64,000 nucleotides of DNA from an uncultured Lachnospiraceae bacterium. GTDB lineage: Bacteria; Bacillota; Clostridia; Lachnospirales; Lachnospiraceae. Position 1 is the stretch's first letter. Each line of letters opens with the position of its first letter. The stretch lies in the NCBI GenBank assembly GCA_910587715.1, contig CAJUMV010000015.1, positions 16,256 through 80,255 on the forward strand. The letters are read 5' to 3'. The notes under the pieces are model-generated. The model did no database searches and was not told where the DNA came from. It saw nothing but the letters and a program-made list of their open reading frames with translations. Below are positions 9,079-17,458 of this stretch, one piece after another. The translations under genes were made by a program, and so were the position numbers.

Positions 9079-9951
9079 ATGGCATTATTTCAGATAAGCA
9101 ATGATAAGATTACGATACAGGTGGACAGTTTCGGTGCGGAGCTTAAGTCCTTAAAGAGTGTGCCTGAGCAGAGAGAGTATATGTGGCACGGAGATCCTGC
9201 CTATTGGGGGCGGACGTCGCCGGTGCTTTTTCCCATTGTGGGCGGTTTAAAGAACGGTACATACCGGGTGGACGGCAAAGAGTATGCCATGGGGCAGCAC
9301 GGCTTTGCCAGAGATATGGAATTTCAGCTAAAAAGTCAGGTGGCTTCGGAAATCTGGTTTACGTTAAGCGCTAGCGAGGAGACGTTACAGAAATATCCGT
9401 ATCCTTTCTTATTGGAAATCGGCTATGAGCTCTGCGGGTGTACGGTAGTGGTGAAGTGGCGGGTGGCGAGTCCCACGGGAGAACCCATCTGGTTTTCCAT
9501 AGGCGGGCATCCGGCTTTTCTGTGTCCCATTGACCCGGGCACGGATCAGATCCAATATAAGCTGCTTTTTGACGCGAAGACGCAGGTGGTATCTTCCTGC
9601 ATTGAGGGCGGCCTGGTAAGTAAAGAAAAGAAGACTTATGCCCTGCGAAACGGCGCACTGCCTGTCACAGCTGATCTTTTTGACAATGACGCGCTGGTGA
9701 TTGAGGGCGATCAGGCACACAGCGTAGCGCTGGTGAGACCTGACGGATCGCCCTATCTGACGGTGGAATTTGACGCGCCTTTGTTTGGCGTGTGGTCGCC
9801 GCCGAAGAAGAAAGCGCCGTTTATCTGTATCGAGCCGTGGTACGGCAGGTGCGACAGCGCAGACTTTACAGGAGATTTTAAGGAACGGGAATGGGGACAA
9901 AAACTCGAAGGGGCGGCTTTTGAAGCGTCCTATCGTATCACGGTTTCGTGA
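9079..9951 (+). CDS. aldose 1-epimerase family protein (LacX/GalM-like)
   Basis: Protein of about 291 residues of the galactose-mutarotase fold, which interconverts sugar anomers. Family-like features include GAELKSL near the N-terminus, the PVLFPIVGGL segment, GQHGFARDMEF, a GGHPAF motif and a C-terminal FICIEPWYG. A GTG at 9061 is in frame, but GGAGGAGG just before the ATG at 9079 fixes the start. The sugar is unknown. No sugar pathway genes flank it, and an ABC pair begins 22 bases later. Confidence 0.85.
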   Translation: MALFQISNDKITIQVDSFGAELKSLKSVPEQREYMWHGDPAYWGRTSPVLFPIVGGLKNGTYRVDGKEYAMGQHGFARDMEFQLKSQVASEIWFTLSASEETLQKYPYPFLLEIGYELCGCTVVVKWRVASPTGEPIWFSIGGHPAFLCPIDPGTDQIQYKLLFDAKTQVVSSCIEGGLVSKEKKTYALRNGALPVTADLFDNDALVIEGDQAHSVALVRPDGSPYLTVEFDAPLFGVWSPPKKKAPFICIEPWYGRCDSADFTGDFKEREWGQKLEGAAFEASYRITVS

Positions 9952-9972
9952 TGCGGGGAAAGGAAGGAAACT

Positions 9973-10671
9973 ATGGCGCCTGTGGTGCAGTGTATGAGTC
10001 TGACGAAGACTTATGGAAGAAAAATCGCGTTGAATCAGGTATACTTAAATCTGGAGCGCGGCAGGATTATCGGTCTGCTGGGACCTAACGGCAGCGGGAA
10101 AACAACGCTAATTAAGATTATGAACGGTCTGTTAAAGCCGACAGCGGGAGAAGTTTTGATAAATGGGCAGCGTCCGGGGGTTGATACCAAGCTGCGGATT
10201 TCCTATCTGCCGGAGCGGACCTATTTACAGCCGGGGATGAAGGTAATTGAACTGGTGCAGTATTTTCAGGACTTTTATCCGGATTTCCGGGTGGACAGGG
10301 CTTATGACATGCTGGCGAGACTGCAGATTCCGCCGCAGGAGAGGTTGAAAAACCTTTCCAAAGGAACGAAGGAGAAGGTGCAGCTCATTATGGTGATGAG
10401 CCGGGATGCGGATCTCTATATTCTGGACGAGCCGATTGCGGGGGTAGACCCTGCCGCCAGAGACTATATTCTCCATACGATTGTGAACAACTATAACCGC
10501 TGTGGTTCGATCTTGCTTTCTACCCATCTGATTTCGGATGTGGAAAACATTCTGGATGAGGTCGTGTTTATCAAGTACGGAAGCATTGTACTGCAGGCAG
10601 GGGCAGAGCAAATCAGACAGAATGAGCATAAGTCCGTGGATCGGTTTTTCAGGGAGGTGTTCGCATGTTAG
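9973..10671 (+). CDS. ABC transporter ATP-binding protein
   Basis: Cytosolic ATPase subunit of 232 residues. Walker A is GPNGSGKTT, the signature is the variant LSKGTKEKVQL, and Walker B is LYILDEPIAGVDP. An H-loop sits in LLSTHLI. The start has GGAAGG upstream. It overlaps the next gene by seven bases and surely pairs with that membrane subunit in an ABC-2 type exporter. The substrate is not indicated. Confidence 0.92.
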   Translation: MAPVVQCMSLTKTYGRKIALNQVYLNLERGRIIGLLGPNGSGKTTLIKIMNGLLKPTAGEVLINGQRPGVDTKLRISYLPERTYLQPGMKVIELVQYFQDFYPDFRVDRAYDMLARLQIPPQERLKNLSKGTKEKVQLIMVMSRDADLYILDEPIAGVDPAARDYILHTIVNNYNRCGSILLSTHLISDVENILDEVVFIKYGSIVLQAGAEQIRQNEHKSVDRFFREVFAC

Positions 10672-11468
10672 GGAAATTGATGAAGTATGAGTGGAAGGCA
10701 ACATGGAAGCTGCTCTTATCTGCGAACCTTCTGACCGTGGTGATGACGGTGCTTGCCAGAGGTATGGTATATCTGATGGATAAGACGCCTTATTCCAGCG
10801 ATTTCCAGATGGTCGATTTTATGGCGATTATGGTACTGTTCACTTATGTGGCGAGTATGTTTGCGGTGTTTGTCGGTACGGCGATTTACCTGATTCACCG
10901 CTTTTACACCTCCACCTATGGCGATCAGGGCTATCTTCTGCATACGCTGCCGGTGGATACGCATCATATTATTATCGCCAAGACGTTAGTCAGCGTGCTG
11001 TGGGTGATGATGAATTCGCTGATCATCTATTTTTCGGTTATTGTTTTGTTTGCCACATCGACGGAGATTGTCAAATCCATGATGGAAGGGTTCGTAGATG
11101 TCCTCGAGTACATGAGCAAGGAGAAAATATCGGCGTTTGTGGTGATTATGACCATTGTGGCGTATATTTTCAATCTTTTTGCGAGAGTGCTTAAGGTGGG
11201 CGCCTGCATTTCTCTCGGGCAGCTTTCTTCTAACCACAAGCTGATGCTGTCCTTTGCGTGGTATATTGGTATTTATATTGTAGAGAGTATGTTTCAGGGG
11301 GTATATTTTGCCATCCGGTCAGCGTTTCAAAGCCAGACATATCCCATGAGTTATGTTTCTGGCTTCGGCGTTGACTGGGAGACAACACTGATTGCGGGGA
11401 TATTCCACTGTGTGATTTTCTATATCCTGACCTGGTATGTGATGGACAGAAAACTAAATTTAGATTAA
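10665..11468 (+). CDS. ABC-2 type membrane permease subunit
   Basis: Integral membrane protein of 267 residues with about six hydrophobic segments, for example near residues 17-35, 52-75, 105-130 and 167-190. It begins MLGKLMKYEWKATWK, typical of ABC-2 permeases. GGGAGGTG precedes the start, which lies inside the end of the ATPase gene, implying coupling. It is probably the partner of that ATPase for export of an unknown substrate. A structured repeat begins at its stop codon. Confidence 0.82.
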   Translation: MLGKLMKYEWKATWKLLLSANLLTVVMTVLARGMVYLMDKTPYSSDFQMVDFMAIMVLFTYVASMFAVFVGTAIYLIHRFYTSTYGDQGYLLHTLPVDTHHIIIAKTLVSVLWVMMNSLIIYFSVIVLFATSTEIVKSMMEGFVDVLEYMSKEKISAFVVIMTIVAYIFNLFARVLKVGACISLGQLSSNHKLMLSFAWYIGIYIVESMFQGVYFAIRSAFQSQTYPMSYVSGFGVDWETTLIAGIFHCVIFYILTWYVMDRKLNLD

Positions 11469-11563
11469 CATGAGAAGTACTTCTAAAGACGTCTCGCCAT
11501 AGGACGAGACGCCAAGAAGTACTAAGTCTCGTGTAGGAGAATGCCTGAGAAGCAGCATTCTCC
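11468..11563 (+). repeat. structured intergenic repeat, copy 2
   Basis: Same architecture as the element at 8042. The outer stem is ACATGAGA (11468-11475) with TCTCGTGT (11527-11534). The conserved inner stem is AGTACTTCT (11476-11484) with AGAAGTACT (11515-11523). The central hairpin is CGTCTCG with CGAGACG. The trailing hairpin is GGAGAATGC (11536-11544) with GCATTCTCC (11555-11563). Compared with copy 1, changes on one arm are matched on the other. Confidence 0.8.
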
Positions 11564-11600
11564 GTGTATATTTATAATTAAAAGGAAGGACGGATGTAAC

Positions 11601-12731
11601 ATGACTAAGATTGATATTTTCTCGGGGTTTCTGGGAGCCGGGAAAACGACGCTAATCAGCAAGCTTTTGAAAGAGGCGCTGGCGGATACGAAGGTGGTGC
11701 TGATTGAGAACGAGTTTGGCGAGATTGGCATAGACGGGGGCTTTTTGCAGGAGTCCGGCATCGAGATTAAGGAGATGAATTCTGGCTGTATCTGCTGCTC
11801 GCTGGTAGGCGATTTTGGCACATCCCTCAAAGAGGTGCTGGACACTTATGCGCCGGAGCGCATTCTGATCGAGCCTTCGGGCGTGGGCAAGCTTTCGGAT
11901 GTTATGAAGGCGGTGCAGGACGCCATGACGGACAGGGACGTGCAGTTAAGCAGCGCGGTGGCTGTGGTGGATGCCTGCAAATGTAAGATGTATATGAAGA
12001 ATTTCGGGGAATTTTTTATCAATCAGATCGAACATGCCGGAACCATTGTCCTTAGCAGGACGGATAAGCTAAGCGAGGAAAAGCTGTCGGCATGTGTGGC
12101 TCTGGTTCGGGAGCACAACGCGAAGGCAACGATCATCACTACGCCTTGGGATGCGCTTGAGGGAAAAGAGATTCTGGAAACCATTGAAGGGGCGAAGGAC
12201 TTAGAGAAAGAGCTGATGCGTGAGGTGATGGAGATGCAGGAGGAGCACCACCATCATGACCATGGACCGGATTGTACCTGTGGCTGTTACGACCACGACC
12301 ATGAGCATCATGACCACAATGAGCATGAACATCATCACGGTCACGGTGAGCATGAACATCATCACGACCACGATGGGCATGGACATCATCACGACCACAG
12401 TGAGCATGAACATCATCATGATCACGACGGGCATGACCACCATCACCATCATGCGGACGAAGTTTTCACGAGCTGGGGGCTTGAGACGCCCGCGGTTTAT
12501 ACGAAAGAGGAGATTGCGCATATTTTGGTGGAGCTTGATAAGGAAGAAGAGTACGGGCTCGTGCTCCGCGCGAAGGGCATGGTTGCCGGAGCGGAGGGCG
12601 GCTGGATTTATTTTGACTATGTGCCGGAGGAGAGCAATGTCAGGGACGGAAAACCCGGCGTGACGGGAAAATTCTGCGTGATTGGTTCCAAGCTGAAAGA
12701 GGAAAAGCTGGCGGCACTGTTTGAAAAATAA
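11601..12731 (+). CDS. CobW/COG0523 family GTPase with a very His-rich metal-binding segment
   Basis: Probable metal chaperone GTPase of 376 residues. The P-loop is GFLGAGKTT (residues 9-17), the family CxCC metal site is GCICCSL (C63, C65, C66), and SRTD near 152 fills the guanine-specificity position. Residues about 216-285 hold some 36 histidines in roughly nine-residue units, plus a small Cys cluster (CTCGC). The C-terminal CobW_C domain follows. Such tails bind zinc or nickel in known relatives; the metal here is not proven. The start at 11601 has GGAAGGACGG upstream. A second CobW-type gene follows 50 bases later. Confidence 0.88.
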   Translation: MTKIDIFSGFLGAGKTTLISKLLKEALADTKVVLIENEFGEIGIDGGFLQESGIEIKEMNSGCICCSLVGDFGTSLKEVLDTYAPERILIEPSGVGKLSDVMKAVQDAMTDRDVQLSSAVAVVDACKCKMYMKNFGEFFINQIEHAGTIVLSRTDKLSEEKLSACVALVREHNAKATIITTPWDALEGKEILETIEGAKDLEKELMREVMEMQEEHHHHDHGPDCTCGCYDHDHEHHDHNEHEHHHGHGEHEHHHDHDGHGHHHDHSEHEHHHDHDGHDHHHHHADEVFTSWGLETPAVYTKEEIAHILVELDKEEEYGLVLRAKGMVAGAEGGWIYFDYVPEESNVRDGKPGVTGKFCVIGSKLKEEKLAALFEK

Positions 12732-12780
12732 ATAGCAATAGATATTATTTGGAAAGAAATGAGAAAGGGATGAAGGAAGA

Positions 12781-13710
12781 GTGAAACCGGTTTATATGAT
12801 TAACGGCTTTCTGGAGAGCGGCAAGACGGAGTTTATCACCTACACGCTGGCACAGCCATATTTTCAGGTGCGGGGGAAAACCCTGCTGATTCTCTGTGAG
12901 GAAGGGGAAAACGAGTATGACCCTGCGCTCCTTCGGCAGAGCCGCACGGTGCTCGAGCTGATTGACGGGGAGGAGGATTTTACGCCAAACCGCTTGATTG
13001 AATTGGAGAAAAAGCACAAGCCGGAGCGCATTATCATTGAGTATAACGGCATGTGGAATTATAAGGAGATGAAGCTGCCGTGGCATTGGAAGATTGAGCA
13101 GCAGATTACCACGATCGACGCATCCACCTTTCCCATGTACTTTACGAATATGAAGTCGCTGCTTGCGGAGCAGATTCGCAAGTCAGAGCTGATTATCTTT
13201 AACCGCTGTGACGGGGTGGAGGATCTTGGCAGCTATAAGCGGAACGTGAAGGCGATCAATCCCAAGGCGGAGCTTGTGTTCGAGGATTCCAACGGGGAAA
13301 TCAATGAGATTATGGAAGAAGATCTGCCTTACGATTTGAAAGCGCCGGTGATAGAATTGGATAACGAGCGTTATGGAATATGGTATCTGGATACCATGGA
13401 TCACCCGGAGCGCTATGAGGGCAAGACGGTTTCCTTTGTGGGGATGGTGTTAAAGCCGAAGCAGTTCCCAAAGGATTACTTCGTGCCCGGACGCATGGCG
13501 ATGACCTGCTGCGCGGAGGATATGGCTTTTCTGGGATATGCCTGCGAGTACGGAGAGGCAGCGGCGCTTGAGGAAAAACAGTGGGTGAAGGTCACGGCAC
13601 GGGTAGAGCAATCATATTTTGAGCAGTATCAGGGAGAAGGTCCGGTACTGCACGCCTTAAGCGTGGAGCGCACGAAGGCGCCGAAAGAGGAAATCATCAG
13701 CTTTGTCTGA
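12781..13710 (+). CDS. CobW-like GTPase with a YcgQ/TIGR03943-like C-terminal domain
   Basis: Protein of 309 residues starting at GTG after GAAGG. The N-terminal two thirds is a CobW-type GTPase with P-loop GFLESGKTE and NRCD as the guanine-specificity motif, but it lacks the CxCC motif of its neighbour. From about residue 205 the sequence (GKTVSFVGMVLKP, then RMAMTCCAEDM, then WVKVTARV) resembles the C-terminal domain of YcgQ/TIGR03943 proteins, which accompany zinc-linked YcgR permeases. It probably acts with the upstream His-rich GTPase in metal handling. The domain call is from memory. Confidence 0.72.
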   Translation: MKPVYMINGFLESGKTEFITYTLAQPYFQVRGKTLLILCEEGENEYDPALLRQSRTVLELIDGEEDFTPNRLIELEKKHKPERIIIEYNGMWNYKEMKLPWHWKIEQQITTIDASTFPMYFTNMKSLLAEQIRKSELIIFNRCDGVEDLGSYKRNVKAINPKAELVFEDSNGEINEIMEEDLPYDLKAPVIELDNERYGIWYLDTMDHPERYEGKTVSFVGMVLKPKQFPKDYFVPGRMAMTCCAEDMAFLGYACEYGEAAALEEKQWVKVTARVEQSYFEQYQGEGPVLHALSVERTKAPKEEIISFV

Positions 13711-13729
13711 TAGATGAAAGGTTAAAATT

Positions 13730-14662
13730 ATGTTTGGTTATACAGGATTTGAATGGTTGTTTTTGTTCTATTTCTATTGCTTTGGGGGCTGGTGTTTTGA
13801 ATCGGTCTTCGTGTCGCTTAAATCCCGCAAATGGGTGAACAGGGGCTTTATGAGAGGCCCCTTTTTGCCGCTGTACGGTACGGGTGCGATTATGATGCTG
13901 GTGGTGTCCATGCCTTTTGTGGACAATGTGCTTCTCACTTATTTTGCGGGCGTGGTAGGCGCGACGGCGCTCGAATATGTGACGGGTGTCGCTATGGAAG
14001 CGCTCTTTAAGATGAGATACTGGGATTATTCGGGACGGTTTATGAACTATAAGGGGCATATCTGTCTGCGCTCTTCGATTACGTGGGGCTTTTTTACCAT
14101 TTTGATGACGAGGGTGATACACAGACCGATCGAGCAGTTGATGTACGCCATGCCGGAAAAGCTGCTGCATCATCTGACGGTGCTGCTTACGGTCTATATT
14201 GTGGCGGATTTTACGCTTTCCTTCAAGGCGGCGCTCGATTTGCGCGACCTTATGGTCAGGCTCGTTAAGGTGAAGGCGGAATTGATGCGTATGCAGAAAC
14301 GGCTGGATGTGCTGATTGCGTTTAGCAATGATGAGAAAGAACAGAAGCGTCTTGACAGGGAGGAGCGCAGAGGACCCCGCCTGCGGGATTTGACGGCAGG
14401 TCTGGAGCAGGGATTTGCCATGATAAAGGAGTCGTTTTTAAGCAGACCTTCGGCGTATGGAGAGAATGTCAGGGAGGAGATTGCGGAACTGCGCGGTAAG
14501 TTCAGTCTCTATCTGGAGAGGGAGACGGGCTTTAGCAGATTTCTTGATTTTTACAAGCGGGATATGATCCGCAACAATCCGACCATGCGAAGCGACGAAT
14601 ATGAGAGCGAGTTTGAAGAGCTGAAGGAGATGGCAAACGATAAGGCAGGGCAGGAAGGATAG
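13730..14662 (+). CDS. PF06541-type membrane protein (putative ABC transporter permease, CmpB-like)
   Basis: Protein of 310 residues. About five hydrophobic segments fill residues 5-170. The N-terminus FYCFGGWCFESVFVS followed by RGFMRGPFLPLYGTGA matches the family commonly labelled putative ABC transporter permease. The C-terminal 130 residues are charged and probably cytosolic, with coiled-coil potential. AAAGG precedes the start. The role is unknown. It follows the CobW pair by 20 bases and may share its transcript. Confidence 0.7.
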   Translation: MFGYTGFEWLFLFYFYCFGGWCFESVFVSLKSRKWVNRGFMRGPFLPLYGTGAIMMLVVSMPFVDNVLLTYFAGVVGATALEYVTGVAMEALFKMRYWDYSGRFMNYKGHICLRSSITWGFFTILMTRVIHRPIEQLMYAMPEKLLHHLTVLLTVYIVADFTLSFKAALDLRDLMVRLVKVKAELMRMQKRLDVLIAFSNDEKEQKRLDREERRGPRLRDLTAGLEQGFAMIKESFLSRPSAYGENVREEIAELRGKFSLYLERETGFSRFLDFYKRDMIRNNPTMRSDEYESEFEELKEMANDKAGQEG

Positions 14663-14672
14663 CATGTCCGCC

Positions 14673-15503
14673 TTAGTCGTCTCCCAGCGGAATATAGCGG
14701 GGGTTCTTGCGCTTGCCGGCGCGGATGGAATCGAGCAGTTCATTTTCCATCAGCTCAAAATTACGCGCCTTACGGCGAAACAGCGCGAGGAACTTATTGT
14801 AAAGCCAGAAAGAGTACACCAGCACGTTGTTTACTTTTCCGAGTTTTGCCTTCGTGGTATGCATGTAGTGGTGTCCGCCGATCATGGTGGGCTTGCCGGC
14901 GCGGATATAGTTGATTAAATCCGTTTCCGATGCAATGTCTTCCTGCAGTACCGTGTATCCGAAACCGGCGCAGTCCTCCTTATGGGAATCGCTGCCGCCG
15001 AAGCAGGGCAGATTATATTTTTTCGCAAGCGCCATGGCGCGCATGTTGGAATCCGCGTCCTCGCAGGCATTATAGCCTTCCACAAAGTCGAATTTATGGT
15101 AGATATGTTGGTAGAACTTACCACGCAGCGTATGGCAGATACTCAAAAACTTTTCCCCGCAAGGGTGCGCGGGTCCGATAATCCCGCCGTAAAAATGCAC
15201 AATTTCTATGAGCAGAATGATGGGAAGTCCCCGCAGCTCCAGGATTGGCAGGTTGACGCCGGTGGGCATGACAATGAGCATATGCCCAGCGTTGATGGTA
15301 TCGTATTCTATCCCTTTCAGGACAACAAAATCGTCCGGTTTTTCCTTACATTTTTTATAATAGCGGTAGGCTTTGTAGGAGTTATGGTCAGTGATCAGCA
15401 TTCCCTGATAGCCTTTTTTCTTTAAAATCAAGATGTTTTCTAACAGTTCCAGCTTCCCGTCCGGGGAGCCTTCTTTTGTGTGACAATGCATGTCCAGCTT
15501 CAT
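14673..15503 (-). CDS. PHP-domain metal-dependent phosphoesterase
   Basis: Protein of about 276 residues on the minus strand. PHP motifs are visible: MHCHTKEGS near the N-terminus, then ITDHNS, then GPAHPCG, and GGSDSHKED near the C-terminus. These supply the His/Asp metal ligands of PHP phosphoesterases. Two ATGs lie at the start. The inner one (15503) is preferred because AGGA lies six bases from it but directly abuts the outer one. It faces the PF06541 gene tail to tail and is divergent from spoIIIAA. The substrate is unknown. Confidence 0.82.
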   Translation of the reverse strand: MKLDMHCHTKEGSPDGKLELLENILILKKKGYQGMLITDHNSYKAYRYYKKCKEKPDDFVVLKGIEYDTINAGHMLIVMPTGVNLPILELRGLPIILLIEIVHFYGGIIGPAHPCGEKFLSICHTLRGKFYQHIYHKFDFVEGYNACEDADSNMRAMALAKKYNLPCFGGSDSHKEDCAGFGYTVLQEDIASETDLINYIRAGKPTMIGGHHYMHTTKAKLGKVNNVLVYSFWLYNKFLALFRRKARNFELMENELLDSIRAGKRKNPRYIPLGDD

Positions 15504-15606
15504 AATCATTCCTCTTTTACCGTTTTCCTTATCTATTCTACCCCTTTTTTGTAGGAAATGCTACTGGTTTTTTCAGGATAGAAAAATAGTACCTATTTTT
15601 AGAAGC

Positions 15607-15632
15607 ATAACTTGGACAATGCTTCATATATT
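15607..15632 (+). promoter_or_regulatory. candidate sigma-E promoter for the spoIIIA operon
   Basis: GCATA at 15605-15609 supplies the -35 ATA. It is followed 16 bases later by ATATATT (15626-15632, in CATATATT), close to the mother-cell sigma-E consensus (ATA, 16-18 bases, ATACANT). The spoIIIA operon is sigma-E dependent in Bacillus subtilis. The match was made by eye. Confidence 0.5.
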
Positions 15633-15646
15633 GTAATGGGACAACG

Positions 15647-15669
15647 CACCATGCCTTTGTCGCATGGTG
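15647..15669 (+). other. leader hairpin CACCATGC/GCATGGTG before spoIIIAA
   Basis: CACCATGC (15647-15654) pairs with GCATGGTG (15662-15669) across a seven-base loop, about 10 bases before the spoIIIAA ribosome-binding site. The same eight-base stem with a different seven-base loop occurs at 36587-36609. Confidence 0.55.
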
Positions 15670-15691
15670 ACGGCGGCAAGGGGGGATGGCA

Positions 15692-16642
15692 ATGCGCGCA
15701 GAGGAGATTCTTTCCCTGTTTCCGGAAGAAAGCCGGGACAGATGGCGGGATGTGGCGAAACAGGCGAAGCGGCTTCAGGAAATCAGGCTTCGTGCGGGTA
15801 TGCCGCTTAGTATCCTGGTTGATAATAAGGAACGCTTTGTGGACAGGCAGGGAAGTCTTGTGGACATGCCGGAGGAGGCGGACAGACCTGCGCCGGAAGA
15901 GCTGGAAAAGCTGCTCGGGCACCTGTGCAGATATTCCATCTACGCCTTTGCGGATGAAATCAGACAGGGGTTTTTGACCGTGCGGGGCGGGCATAGGGTG
16001 GGGCTCGCCGGACAGGTGATTCTGGACGGGGACGGCAGGATTAAGAATATGAAATACATACGTTATTTAAATATTCGGATCGCCCATCAGATACGGGGCG
16101 CCGCGGACATGCTGATGCCCTGTCTGTTTGAGGAGGGGCGGGTGATGAGCACGCTTTTAATTTCGCCGCCGGGCGGCGGGAAGACAACAATGCTTCGGGA
16201 TCTCATCAGACAGGTGTCGGACGGGACGGCATACGGTCCGGGCGTCAACATAAGTGTGGTGGATGAGCGCTCCGAGATTGCGGGGAGTTATCTCGGTGTA
16301 TCACAAAACGATGTGGGAATCCGCACGGATGTGCTGGACGGATGCCCCAAGGTGGAGGGCATGATGCGCCTGATTCGTTCCATGGCGCCCCAGGTGCTTG
16401 CGGTGGACGAGGTGGGAAGTCTGGCGGACGCGCAGGCGCTGCAGATGGCAGGCGGGTGCGGCTGTAAACTGCTTGCTACGATTCACGGCGGTTCTCTGGC
16501 GGATGTAAAGCAGAAAAATTACATGCGTTATATGATGGAACAAAAGCTGTTTGAACGGTATGTGACGCTGGAGCGCAGGCAGGGCGCCTGCAGGATTGTG
16601 GAGATTTATGACAGGGAAGGGAAGCCATGTACAAGGCAGTAG
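15692..16642 (+). CDS. spoIIIAA: stage III sporulation protein AA
   Basis: Mother-cell ATPase of about 316 residues that powers the SpoIIIA-SpoIIQ channel between mother cell and forespore. Walker A is SPPGGGKTT, and a conserved VVDERSEIAG and a Walker-B-like QVLAVDEVGS follow. An ATG at 15686 sits directly against the AAGGGGGG; the ATG at 15692 has proper spacing and is preferred. It is the first gene of a complete eight-gene spoIIIA operon and overlaps spoIIIAB by 16 bases. Confidence 0.94.
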   Translation: MRAEEILSLFPEESRDRWRDVAKQAKRLQEIRLRAGMPLSILVDNKERFVDRQGSLVDMPEEADRPAPEELEKLLGHLCRYSIYAFADEIRQGFLTVRGGHRVGLAGQVILDGDGRIKNMKYIRYLNIRIAHQIRGAADMLMPCLFEEGRVMSTLLISPPGGGKTTMLRDLIRQVSDGTAYGPGVNISVVDERSEIAGSYLGVSQNDVGIRTDVLDGCPKVEGMMRLIRSMAPQVLAVDEVGSLADAQALQMAGGCGCKLLATIHGGSLADVKQKNYMRYMMEQKLFERYVTLERRQGACRIVEIYDREGKPCTRQ

Positions 16643-17145
16643 GGTTTTTGTGTATTCTTGCCGGATGTGCCGGATGGGGTCACAGCCTGGCGGGACAGGA
16701 AAGGGAACGGGTGCGGCAGTTACGGACGCTGTCCCAAATGCTGTCACGGATGCAAAGCGAAATATCTTACGGAAAGCATACGATGCCAGAGCTCTGCCTT
16801 TTGCTGGCAGAATTAAATGACGATTGTTATTCAGAGAGCTTTAGGCGGATTTATGAGAGAACGGCGGCAGAGCGCGGTATGGATTTCCCGAAGGTTTGGG
16901 AGGAAGAGCTTAAAAAGTGTATGGAGTTGTTTCCCCTGCGCGAAGACGAGAAACAGACGGTGGCGAAACTTGCGAAAAACCTGCAATTTCGGGAAGAAAA
17001 CGGACAGGCAGGGCATGTCGGGCAGGCGGCGGCTTTTCTGGAAGACAGATACCGGAAGGCGGAGGAAAACTGTGAAAATAAATCGAAAATGATACACAGC
17101 GTCAGCATACTGACAGGGCTGCTTCTGGCAATTTTACTGCTGTGA
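16627..17145 (+). CDS. spoIIIAB: stage III sporulation protein AB
   Basis: SpoIIIA complex component of 172 residues. It has a hydrophobic N-terminus (VGFLCILAGCAGWGHSLAG), a helical central domain and a C-terminal membrane helix ending LLAILLL. It is a relative of the GspF-like inner-membrane platform of type II secretion. It overlaps the end of spoIIIAA, with AAGGGAAG upstream of its ATG. Confidence 0.9.
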   Translation: MYKAVGFLCILAGCAGWGHSLAGQERERVRQLRTLSQMLSRMQSEISYGKHTMPELCLLLAELNDDCYSESFRRIYERTAAERGMDFPKVWEEELKKCMELFPLREDEKQTVAKLAKNLQFREENGQAGHVGQAAAFLEDRYRKAEENCENKSKMIHSVSILTGLLLAILLL

Positions 17146-17161
17146 GGGACGAGGAGGACGG

Positions 17162-17356
17162 ATGAGCGTTAGTTTGATTTTCAAGATAGCGGCAGTCGGT
17201 ATCTTGGTCACAATATTAAATCAAGTTTTAAAACATAGCGGAAGAGAGGATCATGCCTTTCTAATCAGCCTTGCAGGATTAATTCTTGTTTTAACATGGA
17301 TTGTTCCGTACATATATGATTTGTTTGTGATGATGCAAACACTGTTCGAATTATAA
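17162..17356 (+). CDS. spoIIIAC: stage III sporulation protein AC
   Basis: Small membrane protein of 64 residues with two helices (about residues 5-20 and 35-62), the normal size for SpoIIIAC. It contains the family-like ILNQVLKHSGREDHAF segment linking the helices. GAGGAGGACGG precedes the ATG. It lies in the expected place between spoIIIAB and spoIIIAD. Confidence 0.92.
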   Translation: MSVSLIFKIAAVGILVTILNQVLKHSGREDHAFLISLAGLILVLTWIVPYIYDLFVMMQTLFEL

Positions 17357-17358
17357 CA

Positions 17359-17448
17359 GATGGAATCTGGAGATTCCATCGCGAGCGCTGCCTCGCAGGA
17401 TCGGTGGGCTGTGTATGGTCGCGAGCGCTGTTTCACAGGCTCGGTGGG
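17359..17448 (+). repeat. tandem hairpin units in the spoIIIAC-AD gap
   Basis: A palindrome GATGGAATCT/AGATTCCATC (17359-17380) is followed by two 28-bp near-copies at 17381-17408 and 17421-17448, each beginning GCGAGCGCTG and ending TCGGTGGG. They differ at four positions. A related unit, CGAGCGCTGC then GCAGGCTCG, lies downstream of xerD at 63580-63601. The run sits just before the spoIIIAD ribosome-binding site. Confidence 0.7.
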
Positions 17449-17458
17449 GGTGAATGGT

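Noticed and set aside
12256..12663. Alternative frame rich in Met, Ile and Thr within the first CobW gene
   Set aside because: It is a shifted reading of the histidine repeat.
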